Assembly: GCA_005883255.1 (NCBI GenBank)
Contig: VAXS01000201.1
Span: 1-12,499 of the forward strand
DNA length: 12,499 bases
Origin: Actinomycetota bacterium
GTDB lineage: Bacteria > Actinomycetota > Thermoleophilia > Solirubrobacterales > Solirubrobacteraceae
Reading direction: 5' to 3'
The notes under the pieces are model-generated. The model was not told the origin of the DNA, ran no database searches, and was given only the letters and a program-made list of their open reading frames with translations. The first letter of the stretch is position 1; each line of letters starts with the position of its first letter. Positions 5,427 through 12,088 of this stretch are shown piece by piece. Made by a program: the position numbers and the translations under genes.

Positions 5427-6625
5427 CCGCGCAGGAGCTCGACCGCTTCGCGGACCTGGTGGTCCGCTTCGCCGCGAACGTCCAGCCCGGGCAGGTGGTG
5501 GCGCTGGGGACCGAGCCCGGCAAGGAGCCGCTGACCCGCGCCATCGCCTCCGCGGCCTACCGGCGCGGCGCGAAGTTCGTGGACGTCGCCTCCTTCGACA
5601 TCCACGTCAAGCGGGCCCGGCTGGAGCACGCCCCGGAGGACACGTTGGAGTTCGTCCCGCCCTGGTACGGCGAGCGCATCCTGGCGCTCGGGGAGCACCG
5701 CTGCGCGCGGATCGGACTGTCGGGCCCTGTGGCTCCGGGCCTGCTGAGCGACCTCGACCCGGCCCGGGTCGGCCGCGACCAGCTGCCGTTCGTCGCCGAG
5801 TCCGGCCAGGTGGTCAACGACCGCACGACGAACTGGACGATCGTGCCCTGCCCGACCGCCGCCTGGGCCGAGCTGCTGCATCCCGACGCCGGCCCGGAGG
5901 AGGCGATGGACCGGCTGTGGGAGCAGCTGCGCCACGTCTGCCGGCTGGACGAGGACGACCCCGAGGCGGCGTGGCGCGAGCGACTGGCCGCGCTGGTGGG
6001 GGCGGCCGAGCGGCTGGACGGCCGGCGCTTCGACGCGCTGCACTTCGAGGGACCGGGCACCGACCTGCGGGTGGGTCTGCTGCCCTCGTCGCGCTGGATC
6101 GCCGCCTCGTTCCACACCGTGGACGGCATCGAGCACGTCCCGAACCTGCCCACCGAGGAGACGTTCTCGACGCCGGACCCTGAGCGGGTGGACGGAGTGG
6201 TGCGGGCCACCAAGCCGCTGGCACTGCCGGGGACGGTCATCCGCGGGCTGGAGGTGAGCTTCGAGGGCGGGCGGGCCGTGCAGATCGAGGCCGAGGCGGG
6301 CGCGGAGGCGATGCGGTCGCTGTGCGCCCGTGACGAGGGGGCGGCCAGGCTGGGCGAGGTGGCGCTGGTGGACCGCGAAGGCCGCATCGGCCCGCTGGAC
6401 ACGATCTTCTACGACACGCTGCTGGACGAGAACGCCGCCAGCCACGTCGCGCTGGGCCGCGCCTACGAGTTCACGGTGGCCGAAGACGGGGATCGCGAGC
6501 GGGCGAACCGCAGCGCGATCCACGTCGACTTCATGATCGGCTCGCCCGAGGTGCAGGTCACCGGGATCACGCGCGACGGCGACCGCGTCCCGGTGCTGCG
6601 CGACGGAGCCTGGGCGCTACCCTGA
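5417..6625 (+). CDS. M29-family metalloaminopeptidase (AmpS/AmpT-like)
   Basis: The start chosen is GTG 5417, giving 402 residues, the usual length for M29 aminopeptidases. A longer open frame back to 5234 would run through the lipoprotein gene. TTG 5423 is the alternative start. Family motifs appear in order: FEGPGTDLRVGL (210-221), PTEETFSTPD (245-254, Glu247/248), LGEVALV (312-318, Glu314), LLDENAASHVALG (335-347, Glu338 and His343) with Tyr350, and IHVDFMIG (368-375, His369 and Asp371). These match the two-metal-ion site of the thermophilic M29 enzymes, so it should be active. It removes N-terminal residues from peptides in the cytoplasm, with broad specificity. The GTG overlaps the end of the lipoprotein gene, implying translational coupling. 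The stop is 15 bases before tRNA-Ser(GGA). Confidence 0.94.
   Translation: MPLTAQELDRFADLVVRFAANVQPGQVVALGTEPGKEPLTRAIASAAYRRGAKFVDVASFDIHVKRARLEHAPEDTLEFVPPWYGERILALGEHRCARIGLSGPVAPGLLSDLDPARVGRDQLPFVAESGQVVNDRTTNWTIVPCPTAAWAELLHPDAGPEEAMDRLWEQLRHVCRLDEDDPEAAWRERLAALVGAAERLDGRRFDALHFEGPGTDLRVGLLPSSRWIAASFHTVDGIEHVPNLPTEETFSTPDPERVDGVVRATKPLALPGTVIRGLEVSFEGGRAVQIEAEAGAEAMRSLCARDEGAARLGEVALVDREGRIGPLDTIFYDTLLDENAASHVALGRAYEFTVAEDGDRERANRSAIHVDFMIGSPEVQVTGITRDGDRVPVLRDGAWALP
6618..6623 (+). promoter_or_regulatory. Weak candidate -10 element for tRNA-Ser(GGA)
   Basis: TACCCT fits only the loose TAnnnT pattern and lies 17 bases before the tRNA, overlapping the last codons of the aminopeptidase gene. 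No -35 is evident. The tRNA could instead be cut from operon read-through. Confidence 0.2.
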
Positions 6626-6640
6626 CTCCGCCGCACGCCG

Positions 6641-6730
6641 GGAGAGGTGCCGGAGCGGTTGAACGGGCGCGACTGGAAATCGCGTAGCGGGGGTCAACCT
6701 CGCTCGAGGGTTCGAATCCCTCCCTCTCCG
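6641..6730 (+). tRNA. tRNA-Ser (anticodon GGA)
   Basis: A 90-base class II tRNA. The acceptor strands are GGAGAGG (6641-6647) and CCTCTCC (6723-6729) with discriminator G6730. The anticodon stem CGCGA/TCGCG encloses loop CTGGAAA, giving anticodon GGA, which reads UCC and UCU. The T arm is GAGGG-TTCGAAT-CCCTC and the variable arm is long. CCA is not encoded. The serine isoacceptor tRNA-Ser(CGA) lies about 2.9 kb upstream on the same strand with an identical T arm. The cupin gene starts two bases after the mature 3' end. Confidence 0.97.
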
Positions 6731-6732
6731 TT

Positions 6733-7245
6733 GTGGGCGAGACGACCCCCGAACGGGTCCACGACCCGATCCACGGCGCTTCCTACGCGTTTCGCGCCGA
6801 GGGCGAGAACCTGTGGGTGGACACCTGGCTCGACGACGGCGGACATTTGCCCGAGCACTTCCACCCGACGCTGGAAGAGCACTGGCAGGTGGTGGAGGGC
6901 GCGGCCCGGGTCAAGCTGGCCGGAACGTGGCGCGACCTCGTCCCCGAGGATGGGCCCGTCGTGGTCGCCGCCCACGTCAGGCACGAGCTGAAGAACGCCA
7001 GCGGCCGCCAAGCGCACCTGCGCGCTCACGTCATCCCCGCCGGCCATCTACGGGAGTTCCTCGTCGAAACCGCGCGCGCCGCGCGCGAGGGCCTCTACAA
7101 CCGCCGCAACCTTCCCACCAGCTTCCGCGGGGCGGTGTGGGCGGCGCAACTCGCTCAGCGCTTCCGCGACGAGACGGTGATGTGCTCGCCCCCGCCGGCG
7201 CTCCAGCACATCGTCGTCCCGCTCGTCGCCCGCCTGGCCCGCTAG
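6733..7245 (+). CDS. Cupin-domain protein
   Basis: This 170-residue single cupin starts at GTG 6733, two bases after tRNA-Ser(GGA). The next residues, HDPIHGASYAF, look like a conserved family N-terminus, so a later start is unlikely. Cupin motif 1 is present: Gly37, His42-Phe-His44, Glu49, then Gly56 (EHFHPTLEEHWQVVEG). Motif 2 keeps His84 and Asn88 in HELKN but lacks the standard PxG. His42, His44, Glu49 and His84 could bind one metal ion. The C-terminal part (about 105-170) is helical, with REFLVETARAAREGLYNRRN and a hydrophobic end. Substrate and reaction cannot be told; dioxygenase, isomerase or ligand-sensing roles are all known in this fold. There is no room for a Shine-Dalgarno outside the tRNA. 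The gene is convergent with the DUF6812-like gene. Confidence 0.85.
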   Translation: MGETTPERVHDPIHGASYAFRAEGENLWVDTWLDDGGHLPEHFHPTLEEHWQVVEGAARVKLAGTWRDLVPEDGPVVVAAHVRHELKNASGRQAHLRAHVIPAGHLREFLVETARAAREGLYNRRNLPTSFRGAVWAAQLAQRFRDETVMCSPPPALQHIVVPLVARLAR

Positions 7246-7270
7246 GCCCGCCCCAACCGGAGGCGCCGGA

Positions 7271-7531
7271 CTAGCGCTCGGCGTCGGCTGTGGTGGCCAG
7301 CACGATGTGCTGGCGGGCGACCGTGACGAAAGCGCGGGTGACCGGGTCGCCGGCGCGGCCGTGCTCGTCCAGCGCCTGGAGGCTGACGTCGGTGAGCGAG
7401 ATGAAGTCGCGGTCGGAGGCGTTGAGGAAGTCGGAGAGTCGGCTGCGGTAGCCGTCTCGCGGCAGCATCAGGTCGCCCACGATCCGGTAGCGCTCCGTCT
7501 CCAGCAGCACGCGCTCGCTGCGGCCGTTCAT
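7271..7531 (-). CDS. Small DUF6812-like protein
   Basis: This 86-residue protein starts at ATG 7531 (MNGRSERVLLETERYRIVG). Possible upstream starts at ATG 7555 and GTG 7561 would add 8-10 residues that look unconserved. GAGG lies just before ATG 7531 but with only a 3-base spacer. The middle segment, GDLMLPRDGYRSRLSDFLN followed by DRDFISLTDVSLQ, resembles what I recall of DUF6812. This is a family of small proteins seen in actinobacteria and other bacteria with a compact beta fold. The end, RQHIVLATTADAER, is the last predicted strand. Function is unknown; no catalytic residues or membrane segments are seen. It lies upstream-to-downstream after the GGDEF/HD-GYP gene on the same strand, 76 bases away, so co-transcription is possible. 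Confidence 0.78.
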   Translation of the reverse strand: MNGRSERVLLETERYRIVGDLMLPRDGYRSRLSDFLNASDRDFISLTDVSLQALDEHGRAGDPVTRAFVTVARQHIVLATTADAER

Positions 7532-7607
7532 CGACCTCGACTGTACCGATGACATCTCCACCCGCTTCGGCCCCCCGCGTCCAGAGCTTGAGCCCGGACG
7601 TCCGAGC

Positions 7608-9365
7608 TCAGCCCGACCGCGCCTCGCGGACGGACCCTTCCTCGTCCGCGGCGTCCCGGTCGCGCTGGACCAGGACCCGCAGGAACGCCTCCACCACCCG
7701 GGGGTCGAACTGCGTCCCGGAATGGCGCCGCAGCTCGTCGCGCGCCGCGCGCTCGCCGATCGCCTCCCGGTAGACCCGGTCGCTGGTCATCGCCTCGTAC
7801 GCGTCGGCCACGGCCAGGATCTTGGCCTCGATCGGGATCTCCTCGTCCACCAGCCGGTGCGGATAGCCCTGGCCGTCCGGGCGCTCGTGGTGGGCCAGGA
7901 TCCAGCGGCGAATGTCCTCGAGACCCGAGCCGCCCAGGATCCGCGCGCCGATCTCCGGGTGCTTGCGCATCTGGCCGTACTCCTCGTCGCTGAGCGGACC
8001 GGGCTTGCCCAGGATGGAGTCCGGGACGCCGATCTTGCCGATGTCGTGCAGCACGCCCGCCAGGCGGACCCGCTCCACGTGCTCGCGGCCCAGGCGCAGT
8101 GCCCGCGCCATCAGCTCCGAGTAGCGCCCGACGGTCTGGGAGTGGCGGGCGGTCCCGGTGTCGCGGACGTCGAGCGCCTCCGCCAGGCTGAGCACCGTCG
8201 CCAGCTGGGCGTGGTCGCCTCCGCGGTTGGGCGGGTTGCCGGTGAGGATGGCGCCCACCTCCGCGCTGTAGATCACGCTGCGGTCGCGCCCCAGCGCCTT
8301 GGCGGCGTAGAGCGCCTCGTCCGCCGCGCGCAGCAACGCGTCCACCGACGCGCCGTGGACGGGGTAGCTGGCCACGCCGAAGCTCATGGTCAGGCCCACG
8401 GGCTCGGCGGCGAACAGGCCCCGCAGCCGGCTGCGCAGCCGCTCGGCCAGGATGTAGGCCTCGTGCTGGTCGGTCTCCGGCAGCATCAGCGCGAACTCCT
8501 CGCCGCCCATGCGGGCCGCGGTGTCGATGCGCCGCTTGTTGTGGTCCAGGAGCGAGGCGATGCTCTTCAGGGCCTCGTCCCCGGCGTGGTGCCCGAACTG
8601 GTCGTTGACCAGCTTGAAGAAGTCGCAGTCCCCCACCAGGAGGCTGAACGGCCGGTGGCCGCGGCGGGAGCGCTCGAGCTCGGTCTCGGTGATGTGATGG
8701 AAGCCGCGGCGGTTGAGCAGGCCCGTGAGCGGATCGGTGCTGGCGGCGTCCGTGAGCCGGTCGATCAGCCGGCCGACGCGGTCGCGCAGCGTGACGATGA
8801 ACACTCCCGCCACCGCCAGGGTGCCGGTGATCAGGACGAAGTCGTGGACGTCGCCGTTGGCCAGGCCGACCGTGGCGTTGCCGTCGCCCAGGCGCAACAG
8901 CAGGATCGTGGCGCCGTAGTTGAGCACCGCGAAGGCCCCGAGCAGCCAGGCCCGGGTCCGGGACAGGAAGTAGAAGGCGTAGATCCCGATCCACAGGTAG
9001 AAGAGCATGTAGGCGCTGGTGCTCTGATCGCTGTAGTACAGGGCGGCCGAGATGAGCGCCGTCCCGGCGAACGGCGTGATCGCCACCAGCCAGCCGGGCG
9101 TGCGCTTGCCCAGGGCCACCAGCAGGATCGCGGACACCAGGCACGCCGCCTGGAGCGAGACCAGCCCGACGACGTTGAAGCCGGTGGGATGGGGGAGCAG
9201 CACCCCGACGAAGCCCAGGACGCCGGCGCCGGCGAACATGCACGCCTGCGTGCGGCCCAGCATGGGCGGGGTGAGCGACCGGACGGCCCAGGCGTTCTCG
9301 TGCAGGGAGGGACCCGGGCTATCCGGGGAGTCGCGGACATCGGTGTGTCCCAGGGCGCGGAGCAC
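7608..9365 (-). CDS. Membrane GGDEF/HD-GYP cyclic-di-GMP turnover protein
   Basis: A 585-residue protein with three parts. About six membrane helices (41-58, 66-86, 92-112, 118-135, 139-157, 176-193) form an N-terminal sensor or anchor. A GGDEF domain (about 205-365) starts DPLTGLLNRRGF and carries the active motif GGEEF (287-291), preceded by the inhibitory-site motif RRID (278-281). It should make cyclic-di-GMP with product inhibition. A C-terminal HD-GYP domain (about 388-570) has HDIGKIGVPD (440-449), HPEIG (469-473), HHERPDGQGYP (492-502) and DAYEAMTSDRVYR (521-533), all needed for metal-dependent cyclic-di-GMP hydrolysis. Both halves look intact, so it may switch between synthesis and breakdown. 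The start is GTG 9365; ATG 9263 (Met35) just before the first helix is an equally possible start, and neither has a clear ribosome site. Confidence 0.93.
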   Translation of the reverse strand: MLRALGHTDVRDSPDSPGPSLHENAWAVRSLTPPMLGRTQACMFAGAGVLGFVGVLLPHPTGFNVVGLVSLQAACLVSAILLVALGKRTPGWLVAITPFAGTALISAALYYSDQSTSAYMLFYLWIGIYAFYFLSRTRAWLLGAFAVLNYGATILLLRLGDGNATVGLANGDVHDFVLITGTLAVAGVFIVTLRDRVGRLIDRLTDAASTDPLTGLLNRRGFHHITETELERSRRGHRPFSLLVGDCDFFKLVNDQFGHHAGDEALKSIASLLDHNKRRIDTAARMGGEEFALMLPETDQHEAYILAERLRSRLRGLFAAEPVGLTMSFGVASYPVHGASVDALLRAADEALYAAKALGRDRSVIYSAEVGAILTGNPPNRGGDHAQLATVLSLAEALDVRDTGTARHSQTVGRYSELMARALRLGREHVERVRLAGVLHDIGKIGVPDSILGKPGPLSDEEYGQMRKHPEIGARILGGSGLEDIRRWILAHHERPDGQGYPHRLVDEEIPIEAKILAVADAYEAMTSDRVYREAIGERAARDELRRHSGTQFDPRVVEAFLRVLVQRDRDAADEEGSVREARSG

Positions 9366-9572
9366 CAGGACGGGTATCGGCGCGCCGGCGCGGCGTTCGA
9401 GGCTTCGCGGGCGACGACCCTGCGCAAACCTCCCGAAAAGTGCCCACTAGCTGCTTGAATGCGGCCGCGCGCGGGCCGATATCAGCCCTGGTGTCCCCGT
9501 ATCCGCAGCACTCGCTCGACCTCTTCATCGCCTCCGTCGCCGCCGGCCTGCGACGGACCCTGCGCCGCCTGG
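9366..9572. other. Gap between the P450 and GGDEF/HD-GYP genes
   Basis: About 207 bases with no gene I can support. They lie between two minus-strand genes, downstream of the P450 stop. A weak inverted repeat, CGGCC and GGCCG around 7 bases at 9462-9478, lacks a T-run and is not a clear terminator. An AT-richer patch around 9427-9460 could hold the promoter of the GGDEF/HD-GYP gene, but I see no defined hexamers. Confidence 0.4.
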
Positions 9573-11045
9573 TCAGGCGGCCGCGGCCAGCCGACGCGTC
9601 ACCACGACCCGTCCCTGGCGCCCTGGCGAGAAGGTAAAGCTGCGCCGGGCGATCCGCTCGCCCCGGCCGCCCGGTCCCTCGAGCTCCACCCGCCGCAGCA
9701 CGGTGCTGAGCACCACGCGCATCTCCGTGAGCGCGAAGCTGGCGCCCAGGCAGCGGCGCACGCCGCCGCCGAACGGGATCCAGGCGTAGGTGGACGGCGG
9801 GTTGGCCAGGAAGCGCTCCGGCGCGAACTCCTCGGGGTCGTCGTAGACCTTCGGGTTGCGGTGGACCAGGAACACGCAGGGCATGAGCACGGTCCCGGCC
9901 GGATAGCGGTAGCCCTCCAGCCGGAACGGCTCGGTGAGCTTGCGGGCCACGATCGGGAGGACGGGCCGCAGCCGCAGCGTCTCCTTGACGACGGCCTCGA
10001 GGTAGTCCTCGCGACCCGCCGTCACCTCGTCTGACAGCCGTCCCAGGACTCGGGGCTCGTGCACCAGCCGCTCGAACGCCCAGGCCAGCGCCGAGGCCGT
10101 GGTCTCGTGGCCGGCGACCAGCAGGGTGAGCAGCTGGTCGCGGACCTCCTGGTCGGTCATCGGCTGGCCGTCCTCGTCGCTCGCCGAGAGCAGCAGCGAG
10201 AGGACGTCCAGCCGGCTGGCTGCGTCCGGATCGGCCCGCCGGCGCTCGATTTCGGCGAACAGCGCCCGGTCGACCTGCCCGAGGCAGCGCATGAGCCGGC
10301 CCCAGGGGGACAGGCCGCCCAGGCGGACCCGCAGCTGCGGCAGCATCGTGGAGCGAGACTGGCAGAGGTCGAGCAGGCGGGCGACCAGCCCCCGCATCTC
10401 GTCGCGGCGCGGCCCGGCCTCCATGCCGAACACGGCCCGCAGGATCACGTTCAGCGCGATCGCCTGCATGTGGGGCAGGAGCGCGAACGGCCGGCCGACG
10501 GGCCAGCTCTCGACCTGCTCGATCGCCGCCTGCTCCATGATCTCCCGGTAGCGCTTGATGTGCTCCCCGTGGAACGGCGGCAGCAGGAGCTTGCGCTGGC
10601 GGAAGTGCTCGTCGCCGTCCAGCAGCAGCAGCGAGTTGATCCCCAGGATCGGCCGGAACAGGCCGTTGATGTCGCCCATCATCATGGTCTCCGGCGAGGC
10701 CTGGAACACTCGGCGCACGGCGGCCGGGTCGGACAGGAAGACGACGTCCACCTGGGGGCCGAGGCGAACGGTGAACGTGTCGCCGTGCTCCTCGGCGGTG
10801 CGGCGCATGAACGCCTCGGGCCGAAAGATCCACCGCAGCGTCTGCACGAAGGCGGGGCTGCGGGGCCCCGGCGGCATGACATGCGGCTCCTCGGGCGGGA
10901 CCTCGAGCGGAGGCGGCGTCTCCGGCCGGGGCGCCGCCCGGCGGTCGGGACTGTCGGGACGCGGACGGGCCCGCCGGTCGCTGTAGATAGGAGGCGGTTC
11001 CGGCTGTTCGCTGCGGGCCTCCTTGGCTCTCCGTGCCGCGCGCAT
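9573..11045 (-). CDS. Cytochrome P450 with Pro/Arg-rich N-terminal extension
   Basis: The P450 core, from about residue 57 (MPPGPRSPAFVQTLRW), has the expected 434 residues. The I-helix oxygen-activation motif is AGHETT (311-316), the K-helix ExxR is ETLR (355-358), and the heme loop FGGGVRRCLG has ligand Cys432. The C-helix WxxxR is HxxxR (147-151). It should be a heme monooxygenase; the substrate is unknown, and no ferredoxin or reductase gene is nearby. The upstream 56 residues are Pro/Arg/Glu-rich and probably disordered, with an 11-residue repeat. Starts: ATG 11045 (used here, 490 residues), GTG 11063, or ATG 10877 at the core, which has GAGGAG 9 bases upstream. There is no signal peptide or membrane anchor. 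It diverges from the P1 peptidase gene. Confidence 0.93.
   Translation of the reverse strand: MRAARRAKEARSEQPEPPPIYSDRRARPRPDSPDRRAAPRPETPPPLEVPPEEPHVMPPGPRSPAFVQTLRWIFRPEAFMRRTAEEHGDTFTVRLGPQVDVVFLSDPAAVRRVFQASPETMMMGDINGLFRPILGINSLLLLDGDEHFRQRKLLLPPFHGEHIKRYREIMEQAAIEQVESWPVGRPFALLPHMQAIALNVILRAVFGMEAGPRRDEMRGLVARLLDLCQSRSTMLPQLRVRLGGLSPWGRLMRCLGQVDRALFAEIERRRADPDAASRLDVLSLLLSASDEDGQPMTDQEVRDQLLTLLVAGHETTASALAWAFERLVHEPRVLGRLSDEVTAGREDYLEAVVKETLRLRPVLPIVARKLTEPFRLEGYRYPAGTVLMPCVFLVHRNPKVYDDPEEFAPERFLANPPSTYAWIPFGGGVRRCLGASFALTEMRVVLSTVLRRVELEGPGGRGERIARRSFTFSPGRQGRVVVTRRLAAAA
10917..10982 (-). repeat. Tandem 11-codon repeat in the P450 N-terminal extension
   Basis: Two adjacent 33-base units encode SDRRARPRPDS and PDRRAAPRPET. 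Seven of eleven residues are identical, and five of those seven codons differ only at the third base. The pattern is visible at protein level more than at DNA level, which argues that the region is translated. Confidence 0.6.
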
Positions 11046-11077
11046 TAGCCCCCAGGCTGTCACGGTCTCGGGACTGG

Positions 11078-11083
11078 TACAAC
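11078..11083 (+). promoter_or_regulatory. Weak candidate -10 element for the P1 peptidase gene
   Basis: TACAAC (four of six to TATAAT) is preceded after 15 bases by CTGTCA (four of six to TTGACA). Transcription would begin at about the GTG at 11090, giving a leaderless mRNA, which would fit the lack of a ribosome site. Spacing is short and matches are modest. The 44-base gap to the divergent P450 start must serve both genes if the long P450 is real. Confidence 0.25.
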
Positions 11084-11089
11084 CGCGGC

Positions 11090-12088
11090 GTGCCCGCGCG
11101 CGAGTTCCAGGCGCTCCCCGACGGCGTCCGCGTCGGCCACTTCACCGACCGCCAGGGCTGGACCGGGTGCACGGTCGTGCTGCCGCCCCCGGGCACGGTT
11201 GCGGCCGGCGAGGTGCGGGGCGGCGGGCCCGGGACGCGCGAGAGCGACCTGCTGTCTCCCGCCACCGGCGCGCCCGGCGTGCAGGCGGTGCTGCTCACCG
11301 GCGGCAGCGCCTTCGGGCTGGCCGCCGCGGACGGAGTGATGCGCTGGCTGGCCGAGCGCGGCGAGGGACATCCCACTCCCATCGGCGCCGTGCCGCTGGT
11401 GCCCGCGGCCGTGGTGTTCGACCTGCCGGTGGGCGATCCCGGCGCGCGCCCCGACGCCGAGGCCGGACGGGCGGCCTGCGAGGCGGCCAGCGCCGACGTC
11501 GAGGAGGGCAGCGTGGGGGCCGGCACCGGGTGCAGCGTAGGCAAGCTCCTGGGCCCCGAGAGCTGGACCAAGGCCGGCCTGGGCGTGGCTGCCGAGGAGT
11601 CGGCGGACATCCGGGTGGCCGCGCTGGCGGTGGTCAACGCCTTCGGCGACGTGCTGGACGCCGACGGCTCGGTGCTGGCGGGCGTATGGCGCGACGGCTC
11701 GTACGTGCGGACCGTCGACCTCCTCGCGGCCGGTTTCCGCCCGGGCGTGAGCGCGCGCGAGGCCACTACGCTGGTATGCGTGATGACCGACGCCGCGCTG
11801 AGCAAGACCGAGGCCTGGCTGGTCGCGCGGGCGGCCAGCGCCGGCGTGGCCCGGGCGGTCGATCCCACGGCGACAGCGGTGGACGGCGACGTGGCCTACT
11901 GCCTGGCCACCGGGCGGGTCCCGGTGGATCCTTTCGACCTGCTGGCGCTGTGCGCCCTGGGCGCGCGCGCGACCGCGGGGGCGATCCGCCGCGCCGTGCA
12001 CGCCGCCGAGCCGGCGCCGGGCTGCCCCACGGCCGCGCAGCGGAGCGGGTTGGATCCGGACCCGCCCGGGTACCAGGCGGCGGCATGA
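11090..12088 (+). CDS. P1-family peptidase (S58, DmpA/NylC-type Ntn hydrolase)
   Basis: With GTG 11090 the protein has 332 residues, right for the shorter P1-family members. An in-frame ATG at 11033 would add 19 unlikely residues overlapping the P450 promoter side. Conserved blocks include GVRVGHFTD (12-20), GWTGCTVVL (23-31), LLTGGSAFGLAAADGVMRWL (68-87), GSVGAGTGCSVGK (140-152) and NAFGDVLD (183-190). These enzymes self-cleave and use the new N-terminal Ser/Thr as nucleophile. Here the predicted site is EATTLVCVMTDAALSK, with Thr226 or Thr227. The residue before Thr226 is Ala, where I recall Asn being common. Family members act as aminopeptidases, beta-peptidases or oligoamide hydrolases; which one cannot be decided. 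The end overlaps the next gene as ATGA, so the two are likely co-translated. Confidence 0.92.
   Translation: MPAREFQALPDGVRVGHFTDRQGWTGCTVVLPPPGTVAAGEVRGGGPGTRESDLLSPATGAPGVQAVLLTGGSAFGLAAADGVMRWLAERGEGHPTPIGAVPLVPAAVVFDLPVGDPGARPDAEAGRAACEAASADVEEGSVGAGTGCSVGKLLGPESWTKAGLGVAAEESADIRVAALAVVNAFGDVLDADGSVLAGVWRDGSYVRTVDLLAAGFRPGVSAREATTLVCVMTDAALSKTEAWLVARAASAGVARAVDPTATAVDGDVAYCLATGRVPVDPFDLLALCALGARATAGAIRRAVHAAEPAPGCPTAAQRSGLDPDPPGYQAAA

Noticed and set aside
5180..6523. 447-codon minus-strand frame opposite the M29 aminopeptidase
   Set aside because: Antisense shadow. The M29 metal-ligand motifs are on the plus strand.
7246..7270. Possible terminator between the convergent cupin and DUF6812-like genes (CCGGAGGCGCCGG)
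   Set aside because: The stem is only four base pairs and there is no T-run on either strand.
9376..9450. tRNA-like or small-RNA signal in the gap upstream of the GGDEF/HD-GYP gene
   Set aside because: No TTCGA T-loop, no acceptor pairing and no cloverleaf could be built.
7722..9458. 578-codon plus-strand frame opposite the GGDEF/HD-GYP gene
   Set aside because: Antisense shadow with no recognisable motif. The minus-strand gene has all catalytic motifs.
9319..11868. 849-codon minus-strand frame spanning the P450 and P1 peptidase genes
   Set aside because: It is antisense to the P1 peptidase and out of frame within the P450. The composition is Arg/Pro/Ala-rich with no domain. It is a shadow of GC-rich coding DNA.
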